Below are positions 1-11,837 of a DNA stretch of 64,000 bases, one piece after another. This stretch comes from Amyloporia xantha (lineage: Eukaryota; Basidiomycota; Agaricomycetes; Polyporales; Adustoporiaceae). How positions within the stretch are numbered: the stretch's first letter is position 1; the number at the start of each line of letters is the position of its first letter. Below the pieces are notes generated by a model. It ran no database searches. It was not told the DNA's origin and worked only from the letters and a program-made list of their open reading frames with translations. Made by a program: the position numbers and the translations under genes. The stretch is from NCBI GenBank assembly GCA_036971615.1, contig JAYKKR010000002.1, positions 1 to 64,000 on the forward strand, given 5' to 3'.

Positions 1-1509
1 TATCTCGTTGACGTATTTCGCCACTCGGATGTCAGCACTAGTGAGACAACAAGTCCGAAAGAGTATCCACACCACGCGTGACAGTCATGTGATCGCGCCA
101 CACGAGTTCATCGTCAGAATCGTCCAATACATAAAACACAGACAACCTGCCTCAAGTATGTACATGCATCTCATTTCGAGATGTTCATGTTACCTCTCCA
201 CTGCTGTCACTTGCAGATGAGAATAATCGCACGACCGTTTACATGCTTAGAAAGGAGACTTGATTACAACGGCTAGTATTCGCGTATCGACTGTTCGAAA
301 TCCTCTCCGTCCCGACCTACGTTCTTCATCAATGAAACGCACACTATGGCTGGGTGTTCGATCGTCTCTCGGAAGTTATATCTGATCTCCTGGAGGTGGT
401 GCATCTTGCAGCTTGGATCGAGCGGTGGTCACGAAATCGGCCAGTATTACAAGCACTGCGCACGTTGACGGAAACCCTGTCTTCTTTTTCCTCTTTTTTT
501 CTTTGGAAATGGGATTTCCTACTTGTCTCTATTCGTTGGTTTTCCCTTTGGAGCTACAGCATGTGAAAATGTCTCAGACCCTGAGCTGCACGCACTCGGG
601 GTCTTGAGGCTCAAATAAAAATTTGGATCACTCGAGAGGAAAATATACTCTGCCCTTGCTAAGCGTACAAAAATGAAGCTTAAGATTAACGATGTTCTCC
701 AAAGATGTCAGGATAGAAAACATGTACCTTTGAATATCAGCTCCCCTTTCGTGGAGCTTACAGCACTGCATCCGTTCACGACAGACGCCTAGTTCACACC
801 GGTCCTCGTTGGGCGGCCCGTGCTCAATTATTGTCGACATGATCCAACACTAACGCCGAGGGTAGTGTGCTAGGCCACAGGACATGTATTCATCATACTC
901 CGATTTGTGAAGATAATTCAAAGTTATGGTGGTTTCTAGCTAATGAAGCACAGGAGCAAGTATCCCATAGCGATAGCCTCTCATGCACTATGCTTATAGA
1001 GGCCGAAGGACAGGGTACCAGGACGTTTGAAGAGATGTCTGGTCTCCGAGACGCCCGCGCCACAATGCGATCGCGATCACGTGGATGGTCTATAGCCACG
1101 CGCTTAATGTTACGACGCGGTCTTTGTTCTAACCTCCACAAGCCACAGCAGGCCACACTCTCGCTAAATCGGCGCGTGACCGCATTGGCCACAGATCTTC
1201 AAAGATATTTAAAAGGTCACAAAAATGGGTCTCCTCTACTTCCCCTGTTGGACTCGGAACCCACTCCGCGACTCTCATCCCGAAATATTCGTCGTGATGG
1301 CCGCAGACACTGAGGCTCACGATAATGAAGCTCGCGATGTTGCCCGTTCTCTACCAGTCAATCCCTGTACTCCTCGCGCTGGGAAGAGAAAACCGCTCGG
1401 TGCACTTAGCCTTGGTAAGCGACATTTTGCTTGTTGGCGATGGGAGGCTAATAGTATCTTTTGTGTGTGTTGCCGCTAGACACTACACCGATACAGAACA
1501 GTGCCATAA
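1..1509. other. intergenic, no supported gene
   Basis: Short reading frames lie on both strands, but none shows a recognisable domain, a coherent exon chain or a paralogue in the window. A TAA at 1507-1509 is in frame with the FunK1 relic to the right, and no ATG lies between it and the first recognisable kinase codons. The true 5' part of that gene is therefore spliced from further left or lost. I could not recognise it here. Confidence 0.5.
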
Positions 1510-3985
1510 ACAACGTCAGGTCCGTCAAGGGGAGTTGAAGACGACAACGTCAAGGTCTATGTGGAAGCCACATTCACCGACAAAATTCACTGGGATTTCG
1601 ACGTTGATAAATTCATCTCGGCTGTCTGGCGCTTCAAACGCGAAGACATTCCTCGACTAGGTGTCCCACCTGATGGAGCTGCGGGCCCGCGTAACTGCTA
1701 CAGGCTGTCCATCGACGACGTCAATCGTTACCGCACTTCTCGCGAACGAGCTTCATATCTTTACCTCGGCAACATGATCAACAGCCTGATCAAACAAGTG
1801 CATGACGACTCTGGACCTAGCCTCGATGTTGCGCCCACAGAAGGGCCGACAGGGACGACCCACTGGCAGTGTAGAGGCAGGGCTACGCTCACATCCCTGA
1901 AAGAAACCATCGTCAAGGGGAACTACGCCGCGTTCAAACCCGACATGGAGTGGAGCATAGCGAAAGCCGTCGAGCAGGAACCACGCTGGGAGTTTCAGAT
2001 GACGCACATCGAAGTGAAGAAACGCAATGCCCATGTAGTCTTGCATCGCAATGACATGCCGATTAACCTGGATGAATCTGAGGTAATGTCACTTCCTGAT
2101 AAGATCAATCTGTCTTCTCATTTTTGTGCCACTTAGAGAATCAAATCGAAGCGGCCGAAGCGGCGGAAACGTGAGCCGGAGGATAAGCACAGCGGGAGCG
2201 ATCGTCACTCCCAAGCGAGCACGGACTGATGCTACACTACCTGAACGATTATACATGACACACGACGAAATACAATCCGCAAAATACATCAACGAGTTGA
2301 TGTCGCACGGGATCCGGTCATACGGGTCCGGGATACTGATCCAGGACTTCAAGATGCGGCTGTGGTATGCCGATCGCATGGGCATCGTCGTGACGAAGGC
2401 ATTCGAATTCCTAAAGTCAACATCTGGACAGGTTCCTCCTCACCGTTGCCGCCATCGGCAATGCAGATATGTATACGATGGGCATCTTACCCAATCTGCG
2501 TCTCCTCTCCGGCTTCAACGTCGTTTGGATCTTACGACGGTGCTACTCTGGTGCTGGACAGTAAGCTCTGTCAGTTCCCTGACGGCTCCAGAGCCGTCGA
2601 CCACCGACTTGAAGACGCTGCTGTGGCCTGTGTCGAATATGAGGACACGTCTGAATCGGACTTGGTCTTCAAGCTCGATGTAGGCGGCCGTCGTCGTGTC
2701 TACACAGAATTCGGGGCGATTGGACGCGGAACGACGGTTGTGCCGATCAAAGCCACGGGTCTTGCAGAGACAGTCTGCGGATCAGAGGATCTAGTGGCCA
2801 AGATAGCATGGCCAGCAAGGTCTCGAACAGGGGAAGACACGATGATCAGGGCCGTCCGTGTTAGTCTAGCCGAGAAGAAGCCTCAGTATCTGAAGCATGT
2901 TGTGGACCTGAAGTGTTCTCTGAGGCGGACGCAAAAGCAAATGAATTTGCCTCGTGTTGCCATGGGCATTGCGGCGGACGAAGAGCGTGTGTGCCGAACG
3001 ATGATCCTCAAGCGGTACGAGGCACTCGAAGCGGTTGAGAGCGTCGAAGAATTCAAGCGTGTGTTTATCGATGTTGTGCGAGGTCAGTCTTATCCTGCCT
3101 CGACGTTTCTTGTATCTCATTTTTCCACGCACAGCGCATCATTGGGTATGGGAGACATCGGAGATTCTCCACCGAGACATCAGCACGAATAACATTATGT
3201 TCTACCGGAATGAGGGGCGGGTATTTGGCGTGCTCTGCGACTGGGACCTTGCCAAGAGCGCCAGGCCACTCGAGGATCTCTGCGATGAACTTGAGGATGA
3301 TGAAGCGCGGCCTGACCTGTCTGTGCTTCCTGACGAGTCCGAGAGCAACGAGGGCGGAAGCGATATGAGCGATGCCGAGGAAGCGAACTCCAAGCAGGAC
3401 GAAACCATCGATGACGTGTTTGGACCTGTGTCGGTTCCCGACATCCCCGCGACTAAGAAACAGGAGCGGCCGCGGCCTCGCTATCGCACAGGCACTGGGC
3501 CTTTCATGGCTATTGAACTTCTCATGGGAGACACGCCACCGGTCCATTTATATCGCCATGATCTAGAGTCATTCTTCTTTGTTCTCGCGTACACATGCGC
3601 GGTCTTCAAACCCAAGGAACATAAGTTTGGCTATCTCGAAGCGTGGTCAGGCCCTAAGTTAACGGACATTGGGGACAAAAAACAAACATTCCTCGCCGAC
3701 GTGAAGGTTTTCGATGCGACCTTCAAGGACACACATCCTAGCTATCGCCCTCTTGTTGATTCTTGGCTCGTACACCTAGGGCTTTGCTTTCTTCATATGG
3801 GGAAGCTAACATCTGTCATCCGGTCAGAAATCAGTGCACGTGTTCTAATTTCACGGCTGAAGAACGAGAAGATGGTAGCTGAACTAGACCAGCGGATTGA
3901 AACGACCATGCGCCAAAGGGATAACATGATTTCATATGAGATGTTTATGGAGATTCTTGGAGCAGAAACAGACATTACAGGCTGA
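1510..3985 (+). pseudogene. FunK1-type fungal protein kinase, broken copy 1
   Basis: This is a paralogue of the kinase at 54262-56872 and can be followed domain by domain: N-terminal part (VYVEATF..DFDVDKFISAVWRF, about 1540-2082), central part (IQSAKYINELMSHGIRSYGS, about 2270-2400), then the kinase core with SEDLVAKIAW, the catalytic loop HRDISTNNIMFYR, the metal-binding DWDLA in place of DFG, and RYRTGTGPFMAIELL. Two introns are canonical: 2083-2136 (54 nt) and 3083-3134 (52 nt), the second at the same site as in the paralogue. Reading frame is lost between 2137 and about 2230, near 2425, and again before about 2560, so no single product can be read. The first exon with a start codon is also missing. 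The kinase lobe from 3135 to the TGA at 3983-3985 is well preserved. FunK1 kinases form lineage-specific expansions in Agaricomycetes with unknown substrates. Decay is more likely than error because several breaks occur in one half. Confidence 0.8.
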
Positions 3986-5580
3986 CTTCGTTTTATTTTT
4001 GATTGTGATAGTTACGCTAGTATATAGTATCATATAATTGTTTCTGCGATCCAGTGTGCATCTTATAACTTCTATGTCTGGTCTCAACTTGCTTCCGAGA
4101 GTCGCGACCGCTGTTAGTCATGAGGAGTACCTTCTATCAGTACCGAATTGAATGAGATTCTTTATGGCTGCTCAACAGAAAAAGGCGCGCAACGGGTCCG
4201 TATCAGCTGCGACCTGCCTTCGTGCCACCAACTTCAAGTCTCCCCATTTGTGGTTCGACCTGATGACCAGTTTTTCAGGACTGCCCATTGAATCCAGCAA
4301 TCTCGCAGAGAATATATTGAGGTACGAAACTACCATACATATTCAGTCCATACATAGTGCGCGAATACCGTCGGCCATGTGATTATATCCGTTAGATGAT
4401 ACTTACACTTGCCCTGATCAGCAATAACAGACTACGTTTTCCTCTTATTACGGCTTCTGGCCTAAAATCTCGAGTGCAACCATCAACCTTTTCCTTTTTG
4501 CCTCGGTGCATGTTAATCGACCAGAGAAGGAAGCTCAGGACAGAACATCGCTGGAAAGTTGTATCCGGACAGTGTCAAATAATTGTAGAACTCAGAACCT
4601 GGGAGGTAATGTCAATCATGATTAAGGAAAAGACGTAGCTGGAGCGATGACGCAGGAACAGGAATACCAAGATGATAGAATTCAAACCGGCCAGAATGGG
4701 TCTCAGTGACGGAATAATCGTGAGCGATCCACACTAGCCATCTATGTCAGCATATGTGATGACTGTTTGATCCATACTATCTAGGGCATAGGAGTTCATT
4801 GGTCTCATCAACATCGGTTTGGCATCCGAACGTTTCTAGTTCATTTGCTCGTCACATAGTGCCATACTGGGGTCTACGCAAAAAGGACTGTCTTCTATCA
4901 GTTCGTCATCATCTCTTTTATTTCCCCTCCTTCTTTCGACTGCCATCCAGCTCGCTATAAATGTCGGTCTCTATCTTGTTTCAAGCTCCCATCAATTCGT
5001 CACGTTGCGCATGCTCGGCGGATGGAGTAGTGTATCATGGGTCTAAACACATCTTTCTCTTGACTCACTGAGTAAAGTTCTCGGTATATCTAGGACGCCT
5101 AAAGTTCACCGCAGCCGCGGCGATGTACGATTCTCATATAGTGGACTCCATGCGATCCGCACACCAAAAGGTAGCATTGGCTTCTTTTCTCTTTGATCAT
5201 TGATGACAGGATTCAGAACCCTTTTCGTCCAATTGTCTAGAGTTGTAGGTCGTTTGAAGTTTGAACTTCGCCCATTTGATGATTCACATTTGTGCATGTG
5301 CATTGCTGACGTCAGCCAAAGTTGTACCCCAAAGCAGAGAGCAACAAACCGTCGGCCAAAGCTTCTACCATGCGTGTCCCCATCAAAGCTAGAGGACCAG
5401 AATCGACTGATCGACTGCAAGGATCAACAAGCTTTGACCGCGGTGATTTCCGGTATTATTCCATTGTAGTCGCTTGGACCATCGTGGCCTTCGCTTCATG
5501 TCGACCAGTTCAAGCGTTTTGTCAAAGCTTCAGGCTCGGGCTCGCTGCTTCCAGGCCATGTCGGTGGTGTGGCGTCCATG
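3986..5580. other. intergenic, no supported gene
   Basis: This is the stretch between the kinase relic and the DUF6699 promoter. Reading frames of 60-105 residues exist on both strands but lack domains and overlap one another. I see no repeat shared with the array at 22-64 kb. Confidence 0.5.
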
Positions 5581-5588
5581 TATAAAAG
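5581..5588 (+). promoter_or_regulatory. TATA box of the DUF6699 gene
   Basis: TATAAAAG lies 113 nt upstream of the ATG at 5702. This leaves room for a start site about 30 nt downstream and an 80-90 nt leader. It is the only strong TATA motif near this gene and supports 5702 as the start. Confidence 0.5.
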
Positions 5589-5701
5589 TAATGTGTTTCT
5601 CGTATTCACCCCACAGCAACACCAAGATTCTTCCTCGGCATCAATACCTGCAAACACACTCGACTTTGGTACCCGATACATCCTATTAGATACCCCACAG
5701 T

Positions 5702-6410
5702 ATGTCATCGTCAAAACGGCGAGTCCGTTTCAAGGGCGCCCCTATAGTAGTATATCCTTCGACACCTTCATCGCCCGTCGTCGCCTCCGCTGGTCCTTCA
5801 ACGCCCCAAGCCTACTACTACCCACAAGTATCTCCTGGACCAGTCCTAACTCCTAATGGCTATCAAGTATCCTGGCTTCCCCGTGCCCTATCAGCCTGCC
5901 TCGCCAGTCTATGTCGTCAAGCAAATGACACTTGCACCTGGTATTGGCAGACAGCCCTTGTGCCTATCCTGGGATATCAGACAAGACCCTTGCTATCTCG
6001 GCCTGAAGGAAGACTTTCTCGATCAGCCTGCAACAACGCCGGTTGTGTCTCAGCTCACCATCCGGGTCATATGCCTGCACTATCCCTGGAGTATCGTTAT
6101 CAATATCCAAGCAGAGCCTTTGCGACGGTCCCCCTTCCAGTTCGTGACCATACGCGATGTCATGTACTACCTCCACCGCGACCTGCATATCCCGGTAACG
6201 AAGAACGAATGGCGTAGTACGAAAAGCCAAATCCCTATCACTGCCGCGTTCCAAGCTCGTACTGGACGCCTCCTAGCGTATGGTGAGGTCCCTTGTAGGA
6301 TCGATTTCCTGATGGACGCACACTTCTTTTGTGGTATATCTCTGATGAACACGGGCAATGTGATGAGTGGAGGCGTTGTCCTGGAGCTGTTAGTTGGCAG
6401 CCGCATATGA
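5702..6410 (+). pseudogene. DUF6699 domain protein, with one frame break
   Basis: The N-terminus (MSSSKRRVRFKGAPIVVYP, then a Ser/Pro/Tyr-rich stretch) is the usual low-complexity head of Agaricomycete DUF6699 proteins. The domain follows in another frame: LCLSWDIRQDP, LDQPATTPVVSQLTI, a VTIRDVMYYLHRDLHIPVT-like helix region and the closing CRIDFL..FFCGISL block. The two parts meet at about 5862-5875, where the frame changes. A 28-nt GT...AG segment there would restore the frame but is too short for a credible intron, so a one-base deletion is more likely. The function of the family is unknown. The rest of the domain is intact to the stop at 6408-6410, so this is either a recent lesion or a base-calling error. 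Confidence 0.7.
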
Positions 6411-6934
6411 TGACCCTTATCCTCCACATAACGCAGGACTCGGAGCAGCAACCAGGTGGCCTCCCACTACATTCTTCAGTCTCTGGGATACAACTCTCAT
6501 CGCTGTTTACGACTCTCTTGTGTGATGTAGTCCCTCATGCTTCACATCTAAGGTCGTGAGCTTTGTGCGCCACCCTGACACACTCTTTTCTCTCGACTTA
6601 ACTCTCGTTCATGTCTCACTGTACAGAACGATTTCGGTTCGCTTGTACATACCCTACCTCAGCGCTATGCATTTCGTGGAATATGACTGAGTAGGCTAAG
6701 GTCGCTTGCGGAGCCGCGTCGCAGATCATGATGTATGAACGGCTCGAGGAAAGAGTGACTGTATTCGGTTTGAGAATGCGGACCATGTGAGCAAGATCAA
6801 TGAACGCCATTCTCGAGGAACGGAAACTACATTGTAAAAAGGCAAGTGAAAAGGTTGACACTTCAATGAAGTTATTTCACAGAAAGAGCTCGAGCACCAT
6901 ACGTACTACGCTGAATCTGTCGAAGTTACATTGT
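6411..6934. other. intergenic between convergent genes
   Basis: This 3'-to-3' spacer between the DUF6699 gene (+) and the first WD40 gene (-) holds no domain or repeat that I can see. Confidence 0.5.
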
Positions 6935-9697
6935 TTATACAAGCGCTTCACTCACGTTCCACAGTAGCACCGTGCTATCGTCCGAAGCAGACACGATACG
7001 AGAACCGTCGGGAGAGAATTGCAGACGGCTGATGCTGTCAGCGTGTTCTGTAAAACGCGCCACACAGGCACCCGTTGTCGTGTTCCACACACGGATTGCG
7101 TTGTCTTCACCACCGGCTGCGACCAGCTCGCCATTTGCCGAGAATGTCGGTGCAGTGACAAGACCATCCCCGCCGTCTATGGTTGACAAATGCTCGCCGC
7201 TGAAGGAGTCGCATACTTTGATCGTTCTGTCGTTGGCCACAGATAGTATATTTTTGCCATCGGGTGAGAACATCGCCGAAAACACGGTCCCGGTATGTTC
7301 GCGCAATAACACAAACTCGTCGCCTGAGATAGCGCTGGATATCCTGACGGACCCATCGTCCGAGCTTGTCACCAGCCGACGACTGTCAGCCGAGAACGCA
7401 ATGGAATTGATCACGCCTGAGTGGCCGTCAATTTCAATGAGTCGCGAACCGTCCTCTGCACTCCATATCCGTGCGATGCTGTCTGCACTGGCAGACACGA
7501 AGCGAGTGCCATCGCGAGCGAATGCAAGATGCATGACCATAGCATCATGTATCCCTTCTGCGCGCAGTCTACCCGTTTCTGTGTCCCATAGTCGGATGGA
7601 GAAGTCCACAGATGCGGAGACGACGGCTTGTCCATTCGGAGAAAACGCAACGGCCTTGATCATCCCTCTATGCCCTCCAAGACTACTTCTTGCTCGCCGG
7701 TGCGCACATTCCATACGACCAATCGCTTGTCGCGGGAACCGGTTACGAGGAATCTGCTATCTGGAGAGAATGCGAGCGCGGAAATGGACTCCGAATGGCC
7801 AGATAGCTCATGTAGAGGTCTATCAATGGCGGAGTCCCAGATGATCACGGAAGAGTCTTCGAATCCGCCGGCAATATATCTGCCGTCGGAGGAATACGCA
7901 AGTGCACAATTCACACCCATGTTTGCATCGTGCGACAGCGAAAGGGTATTGTGACCGGCAGCATTTGCTGTCTTAGTTGCCTTACCCGCGCTGTTGTTGC
8001 GGCTCCCAGGCTCTCGGCCGCTGGACGTTGTGCCAGATGGCTCTTCGAGTAAGTGCAAATTTCCGTCTTGATCACCAAGGGGGAGATCTATGTCCATTGA
8101 ATCCACGATCTCGGAGTTCCCAGTCTCTGCATCCATGGAGAACGCTGCAGCATCCACCGCATCATGGTTGTCTGTCCGCCCTATCAGGAAGGGTGAATCT
8201 TCATCAGGGACAGGCTGCGAGTAGGATTGTCCGATAGACTGCTGTGTCCTGATCCTGTCTTCAAACAACAGTAAACCGACTAATAGCATCGTTTAGCAAC
8301 ATGGTTAATGATGACCTAGCAAATTTGAGCAACTAACGTCCATTCTCTGTAACTTCAATCTGTGGCTGAGATGCTCGAAGTAACGCAGGTATGTCTTCGG
8401 GAACGTCAGAATCCTTATTGCCCACAACGAAATTAGTCAAATAGGCAACGCAAATTGACACCCCACTTACAACACATAACGCGAACAGGTCATAGTCGCT
8501 AGCGATCGCGCAATCGGCCTCCGAGTTCTGGAAGGCCCAGGTTCAATACCTCTATTCTAGTAGGTAGCTGGAATAAAATTGCACTTGCCTCGAGGATATA
8601 ATCTAGGACATATCCAACCGGGTCATACGGCTAGCCTCAATGTCAGCGCAGTATTAGCAGAAAGACATAATGTACACAGAACCTTCTGATAAGACGGAAC
8701 TTGCTCGATAACAAAGTCATCATCATCCGAAAATGATGGGTCCCGGGGCTCAGCTGCAGCTCTCATCACCCTGGGAAAGATGAGAAGACGCTTCTTCATT
8801 TGGAAGTAATGCAAGAAGACACATTGATCTTCTGGAAGGCGGTCGAGGTCCGTCTCCTGTGTACGGCCTGCCACTGGATGATGGTGGCTATGTGGAGGAT
8901 GGTTATGGCGCGAGCGGCCGCCTTCCTGGTCGTGACGGGCTGCGCGTGGAGGCCCCGAACGAGATGTGCAATTGCCTTCCGCTTTCAACATCATTGAACC
9001 TGATATCGACGCGTGTATTGTTGATCCAAACTCCCTCTCACGGATAGCTGCGCACTCTTTTCCTGATGTCCTCTGATCGCAGAGACGACCCACTGCGTTG
9101 TTTTCACGACACCCATGACAAATCGTATCTCGTCGAGCTCAATGCCCAGTCCCAGCGTGGAGTCGTCGTTGGCAAATTCATACCAGCTGTCCAGATTACG
9201 AGCCATGTAGTTTGCATCTTGCGGAGATTCTGAGAAGTTCGACGACTGGCCGGGTCTTTCAGGACAAGTAGTGCGCCTTCCTCTTCTGTGCATTTGAACT
9301 TGCAACCTATTCCAGCTGCATCCCTGCACGGAAAATGGCCCATTACTAGCCGCGAACGTGGGCATAAAATGACTCACGATCCAACATGAGCGTCGAGCTC
9401 AATCTCCTTGAGACTCGAACTACCGAACGGGCCACGAGCAATCGCGTTTTCTGTCGTCCGTCTTCCGAATCCCACACTTCCAGTAAGTCTTTGGAAGCCA
9501 TCAGGAACTCCAAACTCCTGGTGTATGGGATGATTCGCATCCTTCTCTGCATTGAAGAGGCGGTAAAACGCCCCGTCTCTCAAGTAGCCGACATCTCCTA
9601 TTTCTATGTCAACGCCTTCTGGACACCACAAGGGATACCCTTCCTTGCGTCTGAAGAGTTGTCTGGCGTAGACGTCCCACGCAGGTGAGTCGGACAT
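6935..9697 (-). pseudogene. WD40-repeat protein, copy A (frameshifted)
   Basis: This tandem paralogue of 11838-14720 has the same exon plan. Exon 1 is 9697-9378 (ATG at 9697; DVYARQLFRRKEGYPLWCPE, IEIGDVGYLRDGAFYRLFN) and exon 2 begins at 9323 (GIGCKFKCTEEEGALLVLK). Small exons follow: PYDPVGYVLDYILE, followed by a possible GC-AG donor (AG|GCAAGT), then DCAIASDYDLF, then VPEDIPALLRASQPQIEV. The last exon starts at 8279 and carries eight WD40 repeats, ending VLLWNVSEALV at 6935. Three one-base losses against copy B break the frame: AAAA to AAA at 9211-9213, GGGG to GGG at 9033-9035, and GGGG to GGG at 7673-7675 (between WD repeats 2 and 3). The N-terminal domain is common in Agaricomycetes and uncharacterised. 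WD40 propellers are protein-binding scaffolds. The last WD repeat, damaged in copy B, is intact here. Confidence 0.8.
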
Positions 9698-11779
9698 GCA
9701 GTGATCGATCTGTCCGAGTAGCAGAAATGGATGAGGCTAGGCACTAACAAAGGTAGGTATGAGAGGAGGAATTCGGATTCAAAAGGCAGACGATCAAGTA
9801 GATATGGGGATTTCAGCATGCCATGAGTGGGTCATATCAAGGCTGTGATAAGACGGCAGCTCACTAGAAGTCGAAACAGCCTCCAGGACCCATCTAGCGC
9901 CGGTATGTACTTCGCCAGCACACGTAATACCAATTCCGACATGTCTGCTTCCTGTAAGCGTGTCTGAAGAACAAATATAAACACATACAGCCTCAGGTCA
10001 GAACCGTCAGGCAGTCCAATATGAACAGGGCACACAGCGTCATAGAAGTGCATAGCCATGCTCTGCAGGCGTGATTTGGACCACATTCCGCAGGCGATTG
10101 TACCCGGAACAATTTGATAGCACTCACTTTTTCTATATAGCATGGCGAAATATACTAGTATCATCTCCTACTGAAACTCTATTCCTCGCGGCGGAACAGC
10201 CACCGGCTTCCGAGTTCGTACGCTTCAAATGCACTGTTAGTGGCCTCGTGATTCAAACAGACAATTCATTACTTCCGAATACGCAGCTCTCAGACGCTCA
10301 GACATTTTCTAGTCGAACATGCATCTTGAGTCAGATCAAGCACTTGTGAGACGGCCGGTACCTCAAGGCCTCAAGACTCGGGTCATGAATGATTACTTCA
10401 CGGCGAGAACTTTGCAGTTGCGCTCGAGATGCATAGCGAAGCGGAGAATAGCGCAGACTGCTGACCTTTTGAGAAATACTGGTTAAGACATTTCTCACGG
10501 CAGATAAGTACTGACCTGCGTGGAATTTCGCACTTGCAGATATTGGCAGCTCCGCCAGCCAGTTCCAAATAACCACCAGACACATTGTACATACAATTTT
10601 ATAGCCCATGTTATATATCCATGCACCTTTAAGCACATATGCAGCAAGTTTGACTCATTACAGGTGGCTGTATTTAAATATTGACTGCATTACTGGGTGC
10701 AGTCACAGACAAGCCTTCCACTATGATGTTGACTCAGACTTGAAGACCGAACCCATCATACTAATGAACACTGTCATGGAGCGACACAAGCACTCAATTG
10801 GGAACCACACATCACGGGAAATTCAGCAATGGCAGATACACTGTGGAAGATGCATTTCATCGAGAATGCAATGGTACAGTACACAGGAACACTGGAAGGG
10901 TATGCACCGCAATAGTACCTGCCACGAGGACATAGAGCCATCAGCGGATGACAATGAAGCAACACAGACAGAAGAGGACGGCACACACAGCACCCGCACA
11001 CGAATGCACGGAGCATGGAGCGTATACGCCCTTTCCAAGACAGCAGAAAGCGAACGCGAAAGAATTCGCCGAAGCGGCGCGGCAGAGCCACACGTCGACC
11101 ATGAGCGCCGCCCAAATGTGACGGCAACAGCTGCCTTGGGGCGCCGTTCGGCAGCGCGTACAGCGCCACATTTCTGAAGATGCCGCAGGCGAAGCACGCG
11201 GCACTCCGCCACCAGACCGCCACCCCCCGGGTCAACGCGGGAAGCCGGGCTCACGGCCGACGAAGGCTGTATAACAAAGTTGAAGACCCGACGTTCGGCC
11301 CGGTTGTACCTCCTATCTTCTTACGTAAGGCTACACGCACTGCTATTGGAGATAACCAAATAAGGGTTATTTGGAACGTGGCGGAATACGTTAATTAGCC
11401 GCCCAGATCTCGATAGCAATCCGACAGCGGATGGTGGTGTAAAGCGACCTAGACACGAAGGCAACAGGGGATACGAATATCTCGCGGGCTTCCTGTAGAA
11501 AGCCATGCGCTTCTGATATACGGGTTGTGGCAAAACGTGAGACTTTCTCACTAAAGTACTACGAAACGAACGGATCCAAGAGAAGTTAACATTTACAGTT
11601 TCCCAAATTAGATCGTCAAGTTTCAGTACACAGAATAACATATCCTACGCCGACGGTATGCGGTTGACATACTACAAAATCAGTTGAAATAGTTGTACAA
11701 AGAAAGAAGTGCTGAAAGTCCTGACTTATTACCCGAAGTAGCTTCGCGTTCGAGATCTATCCACTGAATTCATCGAATC
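9698..11779. other. spacer between the two WD40 copies, no supported gene
   Basis: Minus-strand frames at 10331-10636 (with a hydrophobic stretch KIVCTMCLVVIWNWL) and 9832-10164 sit where a duplicated upstream neighbour would be expected. I could not build an exon chain, and the similarity to the matching place upstream of copy B (14984-15720) is too weak to call. Confidence 0.4.
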
Positions 11780-11837
11780 TCAAGCGGGACCGGCCTCTAC
11801 ACGAGCATCGTGTATATTCCACAAGAGGATAGTGCTG

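Noticed and set aside
5863..5890. 28-nt GT...AG segment as an intron in the DUF6699 gene
   Set aside because: It would restore the frame but is shorter than any credible fungal intron, and it would remove family-typical Pro/Tyr residues.
6972..7844. 290-codon plus-strand frame
   Set aside because: It is the antisense of WD40 copy A, opened by its codon bias; the same antisense frame appears over copy B (11929-12660).
8521..8570. tRNA-like GGTTCAATACC motif
   Set aside because: It lies in an intron region of WD40 copy A and has no matching acceptor or anticodon arms.
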